Shown: in pieces, positions 8,786-16,944 of the stretch
Numbering within the stretch: the stretch's first letter is position 1
Layout of the letters: each line of letters begins with the position of its first letter
Assembly: GCF_004348995.1 (NCBI RefSeq)
Contig: NZ_SMKQ01000005.1
Coordinates: 1-64,000 of the forward strand
Origin: Nonomuraea terrae
GTDB lineage: Bacteria > Actinomycetota > Actinomycetes > Streptosporangiales > Streptosporangiaceae
Length of the DNA: 64,000 nt
Direction of reading: 5' to 3'
The notes under the pieces: model-generated
What the model was told of the DNA's origin: nothing
The model's input: the letters and a program-made list of their open reading frames with translations, nothing else
Databases searched by the model: none
Program-made: the position numbers and the translations under genes

Positions 8786-9022
8786 ATGAACCTGGGCATG
8801 AAGGGTGACCGGGTGGAGATCGTCATCGACGCCGGCAACGGCACTCCCCGTACCTACGAGATCACGGCCACCCGCGCGGGCCGGCGGGTCGAGGTGGCCA
8901 ACCGGCGAGGGCTCGTGGAGGTGAGCGAGGTCACCCGCAGCGGCACACCGGTGCGTACGGCCAGGTTCATGTCCAGCCGCATCCTCGCCCTCGTGGAGCA
9001 CCCCGCCGACGAGGTCAGCTGA
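8786..9022 (+). CDS. small conserved protein, 78 aa
   Basis: A 78-residue, mostly beta-strand protein (DRVEIVIDAGNG, RTYEITATRAGRRVEVANRRG). No known domain recognised. A TAGCTT box ends 6 nt before ATG 8786 and no ribosome binding site is evident, so leaderless initiation is likely; an internal ATG at 8798 is an alternative. The 3' end overlaps the convergent NmrA-like gene by 8 bp. Codon usage is normal for the window. Confidence 0.65.
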   Translation: MNLGMKGDRVEIVIDAGNGTPRTYEITATRAGRRVEVANRRGLVEVSEVTRSGTPVRTARFMSSRILALVEHPADEVS

Positions 9023-9830
9023 AGTCGGCGGCGTGGTCCTCGGCCCACTGCCGGAACGACAGCGCGGGCCGCCCCAGCAGCCGCCGCACGGTGTCGGTCG
9101 CCCGCTCGGGGCTCGCCACGAAGCTCTCCCAGGTCCGCAGCGCGCTGTCCACGAACGCCGGCTCGCCCCAGGCCGCCAAGAGCCGCTCGCGGGCCTCCTG
9201 CGGTGGCTGCTCCTCCCAGCGCACCTCGCGCCCGACCACCTCGCCGATCACGCGTACCTGGTCGGCCTGGGTGAGCTCGTCGGGGCCGGTGAGCGGGTAG
9301 GCGGCGCCGTTGTGGCCGGCCGAGGTGAGCGCGTGCACGGCCACCGCCGCGATGTCCTTCTCGTGGATCAGCGCCCTCGACGCCTTCCCGTACGGCCACC
9401 GGACGACGCCCTGCCTGATCTGGTCGGCCCACATCAGCGTGTTCACCGCGAATCCGCCGGGCCGCAGGAACGTCCAGCTCACCCCGGAATGCCGGATGAG
9501 CTGCTCGATCTCCCCGTAGTGCGAGGAGGAGTCCGCGCCCAGCGCCGACAGGTAGACCACCCGCCGCGCGCGCCCGGCGATCCTCGCCACCACCTCGGCG
9601 GCGTTGCCGGTGGTGAAGCCGGGCCAGAGCAGGAAGACGCTGTCCACGTCGTCCAGCGCGGGCTCCAGACTCCGCGGTTCGGTCAAGTCACCGCGTACGG
9701 TCTCCACGGGCAGCCCGGCCCGCTCGGGGTCGCGGGCCAGCGCCCGCACCTTCAGCCCGGCCTCGGAGAGCCGGGACACCACATGCCTGCCCACATTGCC
9801 GGTCGCGCCGGTCACGAGAATCGCGCTCAT
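9015..9830 (-). CDS. NmrA-like NAD(P)-binding reductase
   Basis: A 271-residue atypical SDR. MSAILVTGATGNVGRHVV supplies the GxxGxxG dinucleotide loop, and SALGADSSSHYGEIEQLIRHSG with FLRPGGFAVNTL is typical of the NmrA/QOR2 group that senses or reduces quinone-type compounds. A TACGGT -10 box ends 7 nt before ATG, with TTGACC 19 nt further upstream, so transcription probably begins at or next to the start codon. The Rieske gene lies immediately upstream on the same strand, only 29 bp away. Confidence 0.82.
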   Translation of the reverse strand: MSAILVTGATGNVGRHVVSRLSEAGLKVRALARDPERAGLPVETVRGDLTEPRSLEPALDDVDSVFLLWPGFTTGNAAEVVARIAGRARRVVYLSALGADSSSHYGEIEQLIRHSGVSWTFLRPGGFAVNTLMWADQIRQGVVRWPYGKASRALIHEKDIAAVAVHALTSAGHNGAAYPLTGPDELTQADQVRVIGEVVGREVRWEEQPPQEARERLLAAWGEPAFVDSALRTWESFVASPERATDTVRRLLGRPALSFRQWAEDHAADFS

Positions 9831-9859
9831 GGCCCCGACCGTAGAACCTCAATCGAACT

Positions 9860-10771
9860 TCAGGTCAAGCCCGGACGCACCTGGACCGTGCCGTCGCGCC
9901 TGAGCCGGGTCTCGAACATCGGCGCGGGAGCCGTCGCCGGTCCGTGCTTGACCGAGCCGTCGACCAGGCGGAAGGTGCTGCCGTGCCAGGGACACACCAC
10001 GCAGGGGTCGCCGTTCTCCATCACGAGCGTGCCCTGGTGCAGCGGGCCCGCCAGGTGGGGGCAGCGGTCGGCGAGCACGCTCACGTTCTCGCCGCGGCGC
10101 AGCACGAAGAGCTGGATGTAGCCGAGCCGCCGCGCCACCGGCCGCCCCTCGGGCAGGTCGCGCAGCAGGCAGAGGTCGTGCCAGCCGAGCGGCACCAGGT
10201 GGGTGACCTGGGGGGCGTGGTTCGCGCCCGCGGCCTGCCGGTAGGCCAGGTGCCCGCCAAGATAGGCGCCCAGCCCGCCCACCGCGAGCCCGGCGTACGA
10301 CAACGCCCGGCCCGGCCGCTCGCTCCCGCGTACGCGGGCGAGGAGGGAGGCGGAGAACAGGCCGATAGCGGTCAGGTTTGACAACATGTGGACAAAACCG
10401 ACGCGCTGCTGCTCACGATGGAGGGAGGACCAGTCGGTCAGCCCGGCCGCCGCCGTCGGCAGCGCGTTGACCAGGCCGGTGGCCAGCAGCAGCCGCGCGG
10501 CGCGGGGGTCGGCCCCGGCCAGGTCCAGGACGGCCGTGGAGAGCCAGCAGCCCAGGCTGACCGTCGCGAGCGGCGGGTGCACCGGCTCGCCCAGGGGGAC
10601 GCCGTGCAGCATGTCACGCAGCCGGCCTGGGCGCAGGCGCTGGCGCACGGCCTTGGCCAGCACCCTGACCGGTTTGTCCATGGCCTTCGACTTCTCCAGC
10701 CGGTCGGCGAGGGCAACGGGTCCGGCGAAACGCCCCAACTGCCAGCGCTTCGCTCGTACTTGCTCTTTCAC
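9860..10771 (-). CDS. Rieske [2Fe-2S] protein with N-terminal DUF2231-like membrane domain
   Basis: A 303-residue fusion. The first 190 residues contain about four hydrophobic helices in a DUF2231-like arrangement (VPLGEPVHPPLATVSLGCW, RVGFVHMLSNLTAIGLFSAS). The C-terminal Rieske domain carries both cluster-binding motifs, CPHLAGPLHQG (Cys-x-His) and CPWHGSTF (Cys-x-x-His). The cluster is therefore tethered to the membrane and may pass electrons to a reductase or quinone. GTG start with an AGGGGACC site. No oxygenase subunit is nearby, which separates it from aromatic ring hydroxylases. Confidence 0.88.
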   Translation of the reverse strand: MKEQVRAKRWQLGRFAGPVALADRLEKSKAMDKPVRVLAKAVRQRLRPGRLRDMLHGVPLGEPVHPPLATVSLGCWLSTAVLDLAGADPRAARLLLATGLVNALPTAAAGLTDWSSLHREQQRVGFVHMLSNLTAIGLFSASLLARVRGSERPGRALSYAGLAVGGLGAYLGGHLAYRQAAGANHAPQVTHLVPLGWHDLCLLRDLPEGRPVARRLGYIQLFVLRRGENVSVLADRCPHLAGPLHQGTLVMENGDPCVVCPWHGSTFRLVDGSVKHGPATAPAPMFETRLRRDGTVQVRPGLT

Positions 10772-10801
10772 GACAGGTCCCCTACCCCAGCCTCGCCGGC
10801 A

Positions 10802-11404
10802 TCACTCGGCCAGGTGACCCCTCGCGACCGAGAGCTCCACGAGCTGCAGGGCGTACGCGCCCAGCGAGGGGGAGCCCTCCTGGATGATGCGCACCTTCTC
10901 CTTCACCTGGGCGGCCTTGACCTTGAACAGCGGCCACGTGCCGCCCTCGGTGAGATGGTTGGCCAGGATCGGGGCGAACCGGTCGAGCGCCTTGGCGAAC
11001 CTGGCCTCCGGCGTCTTCCTGGCCTCGAACTCCTCCCACAACTCCCGCATCCACACCCCCTGATCGGCGGGCAGCAGGCCGAAGATGCGGTCGGCGGCGG
11101 CCCGCTCGGCCTCGGCCTGCGCGGCCACCTCCACGGGGTCGTAGATGAACGTGTCACCGGCGTCGATCTCCACCAGGTCGTGGACGAGCAACATGGCGAC
11201 CACCCGCTGCAGATCCGTCCCCGGCGGGGCATGCTCGCCGAAGACCATCGCCAGCATGCCCACGTGCCATGAGTGCTCGGCGGTGTTCTCCCGCCGGGAG
11301 CCGTCGATCAAGTGGTTGCGGCGGATGATCCGCTTCAACTTGTCGATTTCGACGGCGAAGGCGATCTGAGCGTTCAGGCGGTCCTCTTCTGGCGCGATAG
11401 TCAC
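10802..11404 (-). CDS. HD-domain hydrolase, YfbR/HDDC2-like
   Basis: A 200-residue metal-dependent phosphohydrolase. NTAEHSWHVGMLAMVF contains the first metal-binding His, and VHDLVEIDAGDTF the HD pair plus following Glu/Asp residues, as in 5'-deoxynucleotidases. GTG 11404 is preferred because a TAGGGT box ends exactly 7 nt upstream; a GTG at 11413 would lie against that box. The box overlaps the stop codon of the upstream oxidoreductase gene, so the hydrolase probably has its own promoter. Confidence 0.82.
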   Translation of the reverse strand: MTIAPEEDRLNAQIAFAVEIDKLKRIIRRNHLIDGSRRENTAEHSWHVGMLAMVFGEHAPPGTDLQRVVAMLLVHDLVEIDAGDTFIYDPVEVAAQAEAERAAADRIFGLLPADQGVWMRELWEEFEARKTPEARFAKALDRFAPILANHLTEGGTWPLFKVKAAQVKEKVRIIQEGSPSLGAYALQLVELSVARGHLAE

Positions 11405-11414
11405 GCGCGACACC

Positions 11415-13583
11415 CTAATGTGCGCTGATCACCCCGGTTGGTGAAATCGTGACCGGAACTCCGTTGAACACTGCGTTACCACTCGGAACGTCGATCGTGG
11501 AATCGTCGGTCAGCGCGTTGGCGCTGACGCCCGCGTGCCGGGCCGCGACGCTCTGCGCGCTGTCCTCGTGCCCCCAGCCGTGCGGCAGGCTGACCACGCC
11601 CGGCATGATCGTCTCCGTGGGCTCCAGCACCACCGTGACCTGGCCTTTCGCCGAGCGTACGACCGCCTCGCCGGCCAGGCCCAGCCGGGCCGCGTCGGCC
11701 GGGTTTATCTGCAGCGTGCAGGTGTTGCTGCCGCCGACCAGCGGGGCCACGTTGTGCATCCAGCTGTTGTTGGAGCGCAGGTGGCGCCGTCCGATCAGGA
11801 CGATCTCCGGCGGCTCCTCGTCGAGCTTGGCGCGCAGCCGCCGTACGTCCTCGACCAGCAGCGGCGGGGCCAGCTCGACCAGCCCGGAAGGTGTCCTGAG
11901 CAGCTCGTCCAGCCGGGGCTCGAGCGGGCCCAGGTCGATGCCGTGCGGGTGGTCGAGCAGCCGGCGCAGCGACAGGTCGCCCTTGCCGGACCACTCGCCG
12001 TACGGGCCGAGGCGCAGCATGAGATCGAGCCGGCGTTCGGCGCCCGTCGCGCCGTCCAGCAGGTCGCGCAGCTCGGCCGGGTCGCGGCCCTCGACGCCGG
12101 AGCCGGGCGTCTGGGTGGCCTTGCCCAGCAGGTCGTCGATGATGTACGCGTCGAGGTCGCCGTCCATGCCGGAGGCGATCTGGGCCAGCCGCGCCAGGAT
12201 CCCGCCCTCGGACGGCCGGCCGTCCAGCGGCAGCGCCGGCGGCGAGTACCGGGCGTAGTTGCGTACGGCGAAGCCGAGCAGCGCGAAGTCGTAGTGGCCC
12301 GACTGCAGCATCCGCGGCGGCGGCAGGATCACGTCGGCGTGCCGGGTGGTCTCGTTCAGGTACGGATCCACGCTCACCATGAAGTCGAGCCCCGCGAACG
12401 CCCGGTCGAGGCGGTCGCCGTGCGGGGCCGACAGCACGGGGTTGCCCGCGATCGTGATCAGGGCCTTGACCTGGCCTTCGCCGGGCGTCTCGATCTCGTC
12501 GGCGAGCGTGGCCACCGGCAGCTCGCCGTTCACCTCCGGCAGCCCCCGCACCCGGCTCCTCCACCGCCCCACCGCATAGGGACGCCGTCGCGCGAGGAAC
12601 TCCGTGGCCGGCTTGGGGAACATCGCGCCGCCCGGCCGGTCGAGGTTGCCGGTGAGGACGTTGAGCACGTCCACCAGCCACTGGGCCAGCGTGCCGAACT
12701 CGGCCGTGCAGGTGCCGATCCGCGCGTAGACGGCCGCCGTACGCGCCGCCGCCAGCTCCCTGGCCAGCCGCACGACCACCTCGGCCGCCACCCCGGTACG
12801 CCGCGCGACGGCCTCCGGCGGGAAGTGCTTGGCCGCCTCGCGCAGCTCGGCCAGCCCGTTGACCTCGTGCGACGGCGTGGCCAGGTCCTCGGCGAACAAC
12901 GTGTGCACCATCCCGAACAGCAGGTAGGCGTCCGTCCCCGGGCGGATGAACACGTGCTCGTCGGCCAGCGCCGCCGTCCGCGTACGGCGGGGGTCCACGA
13001 CGACGAGCCGGCCGCCGCGCCGGCGCAGGGCCTTGAGCCGACCCGGGAAGTCGGGCGCGGTGCACAGGGAGCCGTTCGACTCCAGCGGGTTGGCACCCAG
13101 CATGAGCAGGTGGTCGGTCCTGTCGAGGTCGGGCACGGGGACCGCCATCGGATGGCCGAACATGAGCCCGCAGGCCACGTGCTTGGGCATCTGGTCGGCG
13201 GTGGCCGCGCTGAAGACGTTGCGCGTGCCGAGCGACTTGACCAGCGGGGCGACGTAGAGCGCGCCGGCCATGGTGTGGGCGTTCGGGTTGCCGAGGTAGA
13301 CGGCGACGGAGCGGCGGTCGGCGACGCGGCCGAGACCCGCGCGCACCGCGGCGAACGCCTCCTCCCAGGTCGCCTCGCGGCCCCCGACCAGCGGCGTGCG
13401 CAGCCGGTCGGGGTCCTCGTCGAGCCGGCCGAGGCTGGCCCCCTTGGGGCAGATGAAGCCCTTGCTGAAGGGGTCGTCCTTGTCGCCGCGGACGCTCGTC
13501 ACGTGCCCGTCTTCGCCGAGGGTGAGCGTCAGGCCGCAGACGGCCTCGCAGAGGGGGCAGGTCCGGTGAACGGTCGACGTCAT
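11415..13583 (-). CDS. molybdopterin-dependent oxidoreductase with 4Fe-4S site
   Basis: A 722-residue catalytic subunit of the DMSO reductase/formate dehydrogenase family. The N-terminal CPLCEAVCG with downstream CPKG binds a [4Fe-4S] cluster. Mid-region motifs MLGANPLESNG and DPRRTRTAALAD bind the bis-MGD cofactor, and the C-terminal domain has GRRHLRSNNSWMHN. The Mo ligand may be the Cys of HVACGLMFG. No Tat signal is seen, so it is cytoplasmic. AGGGAG lies before ATG. No electron-transfer subunit or cofactor gene is adjacent, so the substrate is unassigned. Confidence 0.88.
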   Translation of the reverse strand: MTSTVHRTCPLCEAVCGLTLTLGEDGHVTSVRGDKDDPFSKGFICPKGASLGRLDEDPDRLRTPLVGGREATWEEAFAAVRAGLGRVADRRSVAVYLGNPNAHTMAGALYVAPLVKSLGTRNVFSAATADQMPKHVACGLMFGHPMAVPVPDLDRTDHLLMLGANPLESNGSLCTAPDFPGRLKALRRRGGRLVVVDPRRTRTAALADEHVFIRPGTDAYLLFGMVHTLFAEDLATPSHEVNGLAELREAAKHFPPEAVARRTGVAAEVVVRLARELAAARTAAVYARIGTCTAEFGTLAQWLVDVLNVLTGNLDRPGGAMFPKPATEFLARRRPYAVGRWRSRVRGLPEVNGELPVATLADEIETPGEGQVKALITIAGNPVLSAPHGDRLDRAFAGLDFMVSVDPYLNETTRHADVILPPPRMLQSGHYDFALLGFAVRNYARYSPPALPLDGRPSEGGILARLAQIASGMDGDLDAYIIDDLLGKATQTPGSGVEGRDPAELRDLLDGATGAERRLDLMLRLGPYGEWSGKGDLSLRRLLDHPHGIDLGPLEPRLDELLRTPSGLVELAPPLLVEDVRRLRAKLDEEPPEIVLIGRRHLRSNNSWMHNVAPLVGGSNTCTLQINPADAARLGLAGEAVVRSAKGQVTVVLEPTETIMPGVVSLPHGWGHEDSAQSVAARHAGVSANALTDDSTIDVPSGNAVFNGVPVTISPTGVISAH

Positions 13584-13641
13584 CGCGACTCCCTGAGTTC
13601 GTTAGATGAACTCATCTTGGCGCGTACCCCCGGGCATGGGG

Positions 13642-13673
13642 AAGCCCCGGAGCCCCCGCGGTCTCCGGGGCTT
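13642..13673 (-). terminator. hairpin terminator, 11-bp stem
   Basis: AAGCCCCGGAG and CTCCGGGGCTT form a perfect 11-bp stem with a 10-nt loop. It lies just beyond the minus-strand gene ending at 13719 and before the molybdopterin oxidoreductase promoter, so it most likely ends the 14.6-13.7 kb transcript. Confidence 0.7.
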
Positions 13674-13718
13674 GCACCCCTGGGGATGGCCCCTATCCCC
13701 AGGCTTCACCGCGTCGCC

Positions 13719-14369
13719 TCAGGCGGCGACACGCGGCAGGAGGACCTCGGTGCGCAGATCAGGCGGCTCCTCGAGATCGGACCTCAGGCAGATCCAGGAG
13801 CGGCGCCCGTACAGGCGTTCCAGGCCGGGGGAGAAGGCGCCGGGCGCCTCGTCGCGGCGGACGATCTCCACGATGAGGAACTGGGCGCGGGTGCGGTGCC
13901 GGTAGACGTTGACGCTGCGCGCCCAGCAGGCCGCCGCGATCTCCTCGCGGTACGCCTCGAACTCCTCGGCGGAGATGCCCGCCCGGGTCATGATCAACGC
14001 CTTCTCGCCCGCGGTCGTCGGCGTGATCCACCACACCAGCGGGATCCGGCCCGCCCTGGTGTGCATCGTGGTCTCCAGGCAGACCCGCTGGACACGGTGC
14101 CGGGAGACCACGCACCAGAAGTGGGCGGCGATCCAGCTCCGGCCCGTCCTGGTGGCGGCGGGCACCGAGATCGCGCTGGTCAGCACGACGAACGGCAACC
14201 ACCGTCCCTCTCCGGCGGCCTTCATCAGGGCCAGTGCGACCAGCCCCAGCCCGGCGAGCATCAGCAGCTCGGTACGGGCCCGCCAGAGCCTGACCAGGAG
14301 ACCCGCGCGGCCGGCGGCGGGGAGATCCTCGATGGCGGGGTAGATCTGGTTACGCGGGTTCCTCGGCAT
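13719..14369 (-). CDS. membrane protein resembling conjugation-associated (SpdA/Tra-adjacent) proteins
   Basis: A 216-residue protein. A short head (NQIYPAIEDLPAAG) is followed by two close hydrophobic helices at about 35-75 and a soluble C-terminal domain of about 130 residues. The layout and the YPAIEDLP head resemble membrane proteins found next to FtsK/TraB-type translocases of actinomycete integrative elements. That likeness comes from memory of the families and is unproven; no translocase, integrase or att site is visible here. The start codon lies 1 bp after the stop of the 71-aa gene, so the two are coupled. Confidence 0.62.
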   Translation of the reverse strand: MPRNPRNQIYPAIEDLPAAGRAGLLVRLWRARTELLMLAGLGLVALALMKAAGEGRWLPFVVLTSAISVPAATRTGRSWIAAHFWCVVSRHRVQRVCLETTMHTRAGRIPLVWWITPTTAGEKALIMTRAGISAEEFEAYREEIAAACWARSVNVYRHRTRAQFLIVEIVRRDEAPGAFSPGLERLYGRRSWICLRSDLEEPPDLRTEVLLPRVAA

Positions 14370-14370
14370 G

Positions 14371-14586
14371 TCAGGACACCTCCTCGGTCACTCGGCTTGG
14401 GCTGCGCAGCTGGTCGAAGCGTGGGTCACGGTAGCGGCGGGAGCCGAACCCGGTGCGGGCCACGGTCCAGCCCATACGGTGTGCGAACTCGTCGGGCTCC
14501 ATGCAGATTTCGCGATCCGCCCACACGATGAGTTCCCGGATCCGGGACTTGATTCGGTGGATTGCCTTGGTACCTTGTGAGTACAT
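14371..14586 (-). CDS. 71-aa basic protein, first gene of the two-gene unit
   Basis: A 71-residue charged, helical protein (HRIKSRIRELIVWADREI, EFAHRMGWTVARTGFGSRRYRDPRF). ATG 14586 is chosen because GAAAGGGG lies 8 nt upstream; a longer frame upstream reads as non-coding. Function unknown. It is directly upstream of the putative conjugation-like membrane protein and probably works with it. Confidence 0.6.
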   Translation of the reverse strand: MYSQGTKAIHRIKSRIRELIVWADREICMEPDEFAHRMGWTVARTGFGSRRYRDPRFDQLRSPSRVTEEVS

Positions 14587-15002
14587 GAGAAGACCCCTTT
14601 CGCGGCAATTCAGAGGTGGCTTCTTGGCTGGTCCGCAGGCTGATTGACCGGTCGGCCGCAGGGTGGCAGCCCATAATGCGGTGACCTGGTGGTCAGCCTC
14701 GGTCCGGCTTTGTGCGTGCTCGATCGAGCAGAGATGCGCTGAATTCGTCAGTCGACGGTGTGATCCTTCCGGCAAACGGCCTCCCTGGTGCACAGCTTCT
14801 TTTCCGGGACGGCGCCGTTGCCGGTGACGCGACCCCCGCGGGGCCGCTTGATCGATGCTGGAAAGCCCGGTGTGTACGGCCGTGTCGTCATCTCCGGCCT
14901 CCTCACCACTCGAGAACCTTCCTGGTTCAGATCGTCCCCCGAGCTTGCCTAAGCTGCAATACTTCGAGCAACGGAAGATTTAATTTTCTTCGCTTCTTGT
15001 CC

Positions 15003-15013
15003 TGCAACTTGCA
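15003..15013. promoter_or_regulatory. operator-like palindrome TGCAACTTGCA, copy 1
   Basis: An 11-bp palindrome (TGCAA-C-TTGCA) in the AT-rich spacer, 149 bp upstream of a second copy. The two copies are inverted complements over 13 bp (CTGCAACTTGCAC against GTGCAAGTTGCAG). Probable binding site of the adjacent XRE/DUF5753 regulator. Confidence 0.6.
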
Positions 15014-15151
15014 CCGGAAGTATCGACTTAGGAAGGGTTGCCCGGCAGTCGCCGGAAAACCTGATCCACTCCGGGCATCCTCGCGGAGGTTGTCTTGCCT
15101 ACTACGCTCTACCCATGAAAGCCTTCTGGCAAGGCTGTGTGGGACTCCTCG

Positions 15152-15162
15152 TGCAAGTTGCA
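15152..15162. promoter_or_regulatory. operator-like palindrome TGCAAGTTGCA, copy 2
   Basis: Second copy of the palindrome, centred 94 bp before the XRE start codon, in the position of an autoregulatory operator. See copy 1 for the extended inverted match. Confidence 0.6.
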
Positions 15163-15250
15163 GTGTAAGATTGAGCGAACGGCCCCGAAAGCCGGGCCCT
15201 AAACAATCCTTCCGGCTACACCTCCATTCCCCCGAGAAGGAGTGTCGACG

Positions 15251-16114
15251 GTGCCATCGCAGCAGGGCAGTCCGACGGTCCGGCGGCTTCGGCTGGGCCA
15301 GGAGTTACGCCTCCTCCGAGAGCGTTGCAAGCTCACAGGCGCCAAGGCGGCCCGGGACCTCGGCTGGTCGGCGAGCAAGGTGAGCCGCATCGAAGCGGCC
15401 AAGACCATGCCCAGTACCGACGACATCAAGGCTCTGGCAAAGCTCTACCGCGTCGACGGTGACAAACTTGACGAACTCTTCGGCCTGTTGCGAGATGCGG
15501 AGCAGCGGGGCTGGTGGGAAGATTACGAAGACACCCTGCCCGAGGAGTACACAAGATTCCTCGGGCTGGAGGCTGAGGCGACGGTCCAGCGCAACTGGGA
15601 ACCCCAGATCGTGCCTGGCACCCTGCAGACCGAGGATTACGCCAGGGAGGTCATTCTGGCGACCCGTGGCATCGCTCGCATCACGCACAGCGGTGTCCGG
15701 AGCCGGGTTGAGGCGCGCCTCAGCAGGCAGAAGCGGGTCCTGCACCGACCGGATCCGTGTGAGGTCACCGTGGTTCTCGACGAGTCGGCGCTGATGCGCC
15801 GCTTCGGAGAGCCCACGGTGATGCGGGAGCAGATGGAGCACCTCCTGGAGGTCTCCCTGCTGCCGCACGTACGCATTCATGTCCTGCCGCTGGAGGCACT
15901 CCATGCGGTCAATACCGGCGCGTTCATCCACCTGAAGTTTGCGGCGTTTGACGATGTCGTATATCTAGAGCAACTGTATTCCGCCGATTTCGTCGAAGAC
16001 CGCGGGCGCGTGGCGGGATATGAAGCAGCTTTCGACCACATCCGGTCGGAGGCGCTGGACGAGGACGAGTCGCGAGTTCTCATCCAGCGAAAAGCCATGA
16101 TCTGGCGACGATAA
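15251..16114 (+). CDS. XRE-family regulator with DUF5753 (Scr1-type)
   Basis: A 287-residue DNA-binding protein. The N-terminal helix-turn-helix (LGQELRLLRERCKLTGAKAARDLGWSASKVSRIE, residues about 15-50) is followed by a DUF5753 domain (about 95-275) with QIVPGTLQTEDYARE and the ligand-like VVLDESALMRR. GTG 15251 is used because AAGGAG lies 8 nt upstream; the GTG at 15242 overlaps that site. Followed at 15 nt by a DUF397 gene, the standard pairing in actinomycetes, where such pairs affect development and antibiotic synthesis and can act as toxin-antitoxin-like modules. Confidence 0.9.
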   Translation: MPSQQGSPTVRRLRLGQELRLLRERCKLTGAKAARDLGWSASKVSRIEAAKTMPSTDDIKALAKLYRVDGDKLDELFGLLRDAEQRGWWEDYEDTLPEEYTRFLGLEAEATVQRNWEPQIVPGTLQTEDYAREVILATRGIARITHSGVRSRVEARLSRQKRVLHRPDPCEVTVVLDESALMRRFGEPTVMREQMEHLLEVSLLPHVRIHVLPLEALHAVNTGAFIHLKFAAFDDVVYLEQLYSADFVEDRGRVAGYEAAFDHIRSEALDEDESRVLIQRKAMIWRR

Positions 16115-16129
16115 ACCAAAAGAGGGGCA

Positions 16130-16387
16130 ATGGAGCCCCTTTACGTATTTGGGGAGAGCATGGACATCCACACCAAGGTGGCGGCCTGGCGGAAGAGCAG
16201 CTTCTGCAACGGCGCATCCGCCTGCGTAGAGGTCGCCCCGCTGGCCGACGGCAACGTCGCGCTGAGGGACAGCAAGGAGCAGGACGGCCCTGTCCTGGTC
16301 TTCACTCCGGCGGAGTGGGCCGCGTTCACGGCCGGCGTCCGTGACGGTGAGTTCGATCTGGCCTCGTTGCAGGTCAGCGCGTCCTAA
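16130..16387 (+). CDS. DUF397 protein, partner of the XRE regulator
   Basis: An 85-residue protein with the DUF397 core: WRKSSFCNGASACVEVAPL, VALRDSKEQDGPVLVFTPAEWAAFTAGVRDGEFD. Members are small partners of adjacent XRE proteins. AAGAGGGG lies before ATG 16130; ATG 16160 (MDIHTKVAAWR), with GGGGAG upstream, is a serious alternative and would give the more usual length of about 75 residues. A terminator follows directly. Confidence 0.87.
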   Translation: MEPLYVFGESMDIHTKVAAWRKSSFCNGASACVEVAPLADGNVALRDSKEQDGPVLVFTPAEWAAFTAGVRDGEFDLASLQVSAS

Positions 16388-16389
16388 GA

Positions 16390-16433
16390 GAACGGCCCTG
16401 GCGAGTTGCTGGCACAACCAATCAGGGCCGTTC
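16390..16433 (+). terminator. intrinsic terminator-like hairpin after DUF397
   Basis: GAACGGCCCTG and CAGGGCCGTTC form a perfect 11-bp stem around a 22-nt loop, beginning two bases after the DUF397 stop. It ends the XRE-DUF397 transcript. Confidence 0.72.
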
Positions 16434-16944
16434 GGATGGAGACAGCGCCTCCGAGAGCCTCCCCCGCTCCTTGGCCTCGAGCGTGGAAGACCCGCACAGC
16501 ATGGCACATCCTCCACCATGTTGATCAAGCTTCGGCACACCTCATCGGCCGGTGGTGACCGGGTGCTCCCCAACCGGATGCCCGCCGAGCATGCCGGCAC
16601 TTTGACGAAGAAGCCGACTGGCCGGCTGCAGTGGGATGCGCGCACAACAAAAGCTCGGCATCACCGGTGAGCCGGATTCCTGTTCGGCATCCGGATGATT
16701 AGTCGGCCGTTTTCTTGCCGAAAAGAATTGACGTCGAAAGAAACGGCCCGCGTTCGGGAAACCGGCCGGCCGCGCCCAGGCGGTATGGGACGCGGTCGGC
16801 CGATTCCGTATTCGACGGCGTGCCGTCTGGTTCTGCCGAGAGGCCATCGGGCGGCTCTTGCCGCCGGCCGGGGTGCCGGCGGGCGCGGCAGTCCGCCGGT
16901 GTGCCCGGGCGATCAGCCCGAGGCGTGACCGATGAGCATCACAG
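16434..16944. other. about 510-bp stretch without a supportable gene
   Basis: Both strands hold only short frames lacking ribosome binding sites or recognisable motifs. Composition is more even than in the flanking genes. Together with the SDR tail that follows, it looks like decayed accessory DNA. Confidence 0.5.

Larger units (their letters stand above)
14587..15250. other. 664-bp intergenic region between divergent units, relatively AT-rich
   Basis: No convincing gene on either strand. Base composition falls well below the window average, especially at 14930-15180, with runs such as GAAGATTTAATTTTCTTCG at 14973-14991. It holds two copies of an 11-bp palindrome (15003 and 15152) and the ribosome binding site of the XRE regulator. 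A plus-strand frame across 14712-15383 has no ribosome binding site and cysteine/arginine-rich sequence, and I do not call it. Confidence 0.6.

Noticed and set aside
11535..14531. Very long plus-strand open frame (about 1000 codons) opposite the molybdopterin oxidoreductase
   Set aside because: It is antisense to a gene with clear family motifs, has Arg/Gln/Pro/Ala-biased sequence without domains, and is explained by the high GC third positions of the real gene.
14712..15383. Plus-strand frame in the AT-rich spacer running into the XRE gene
   Set aside because: Lacks a ribosome binding site, is rich in Cys/Arg/Ser, and overlaps the confirmed start region of the XRE regulator in another frame.
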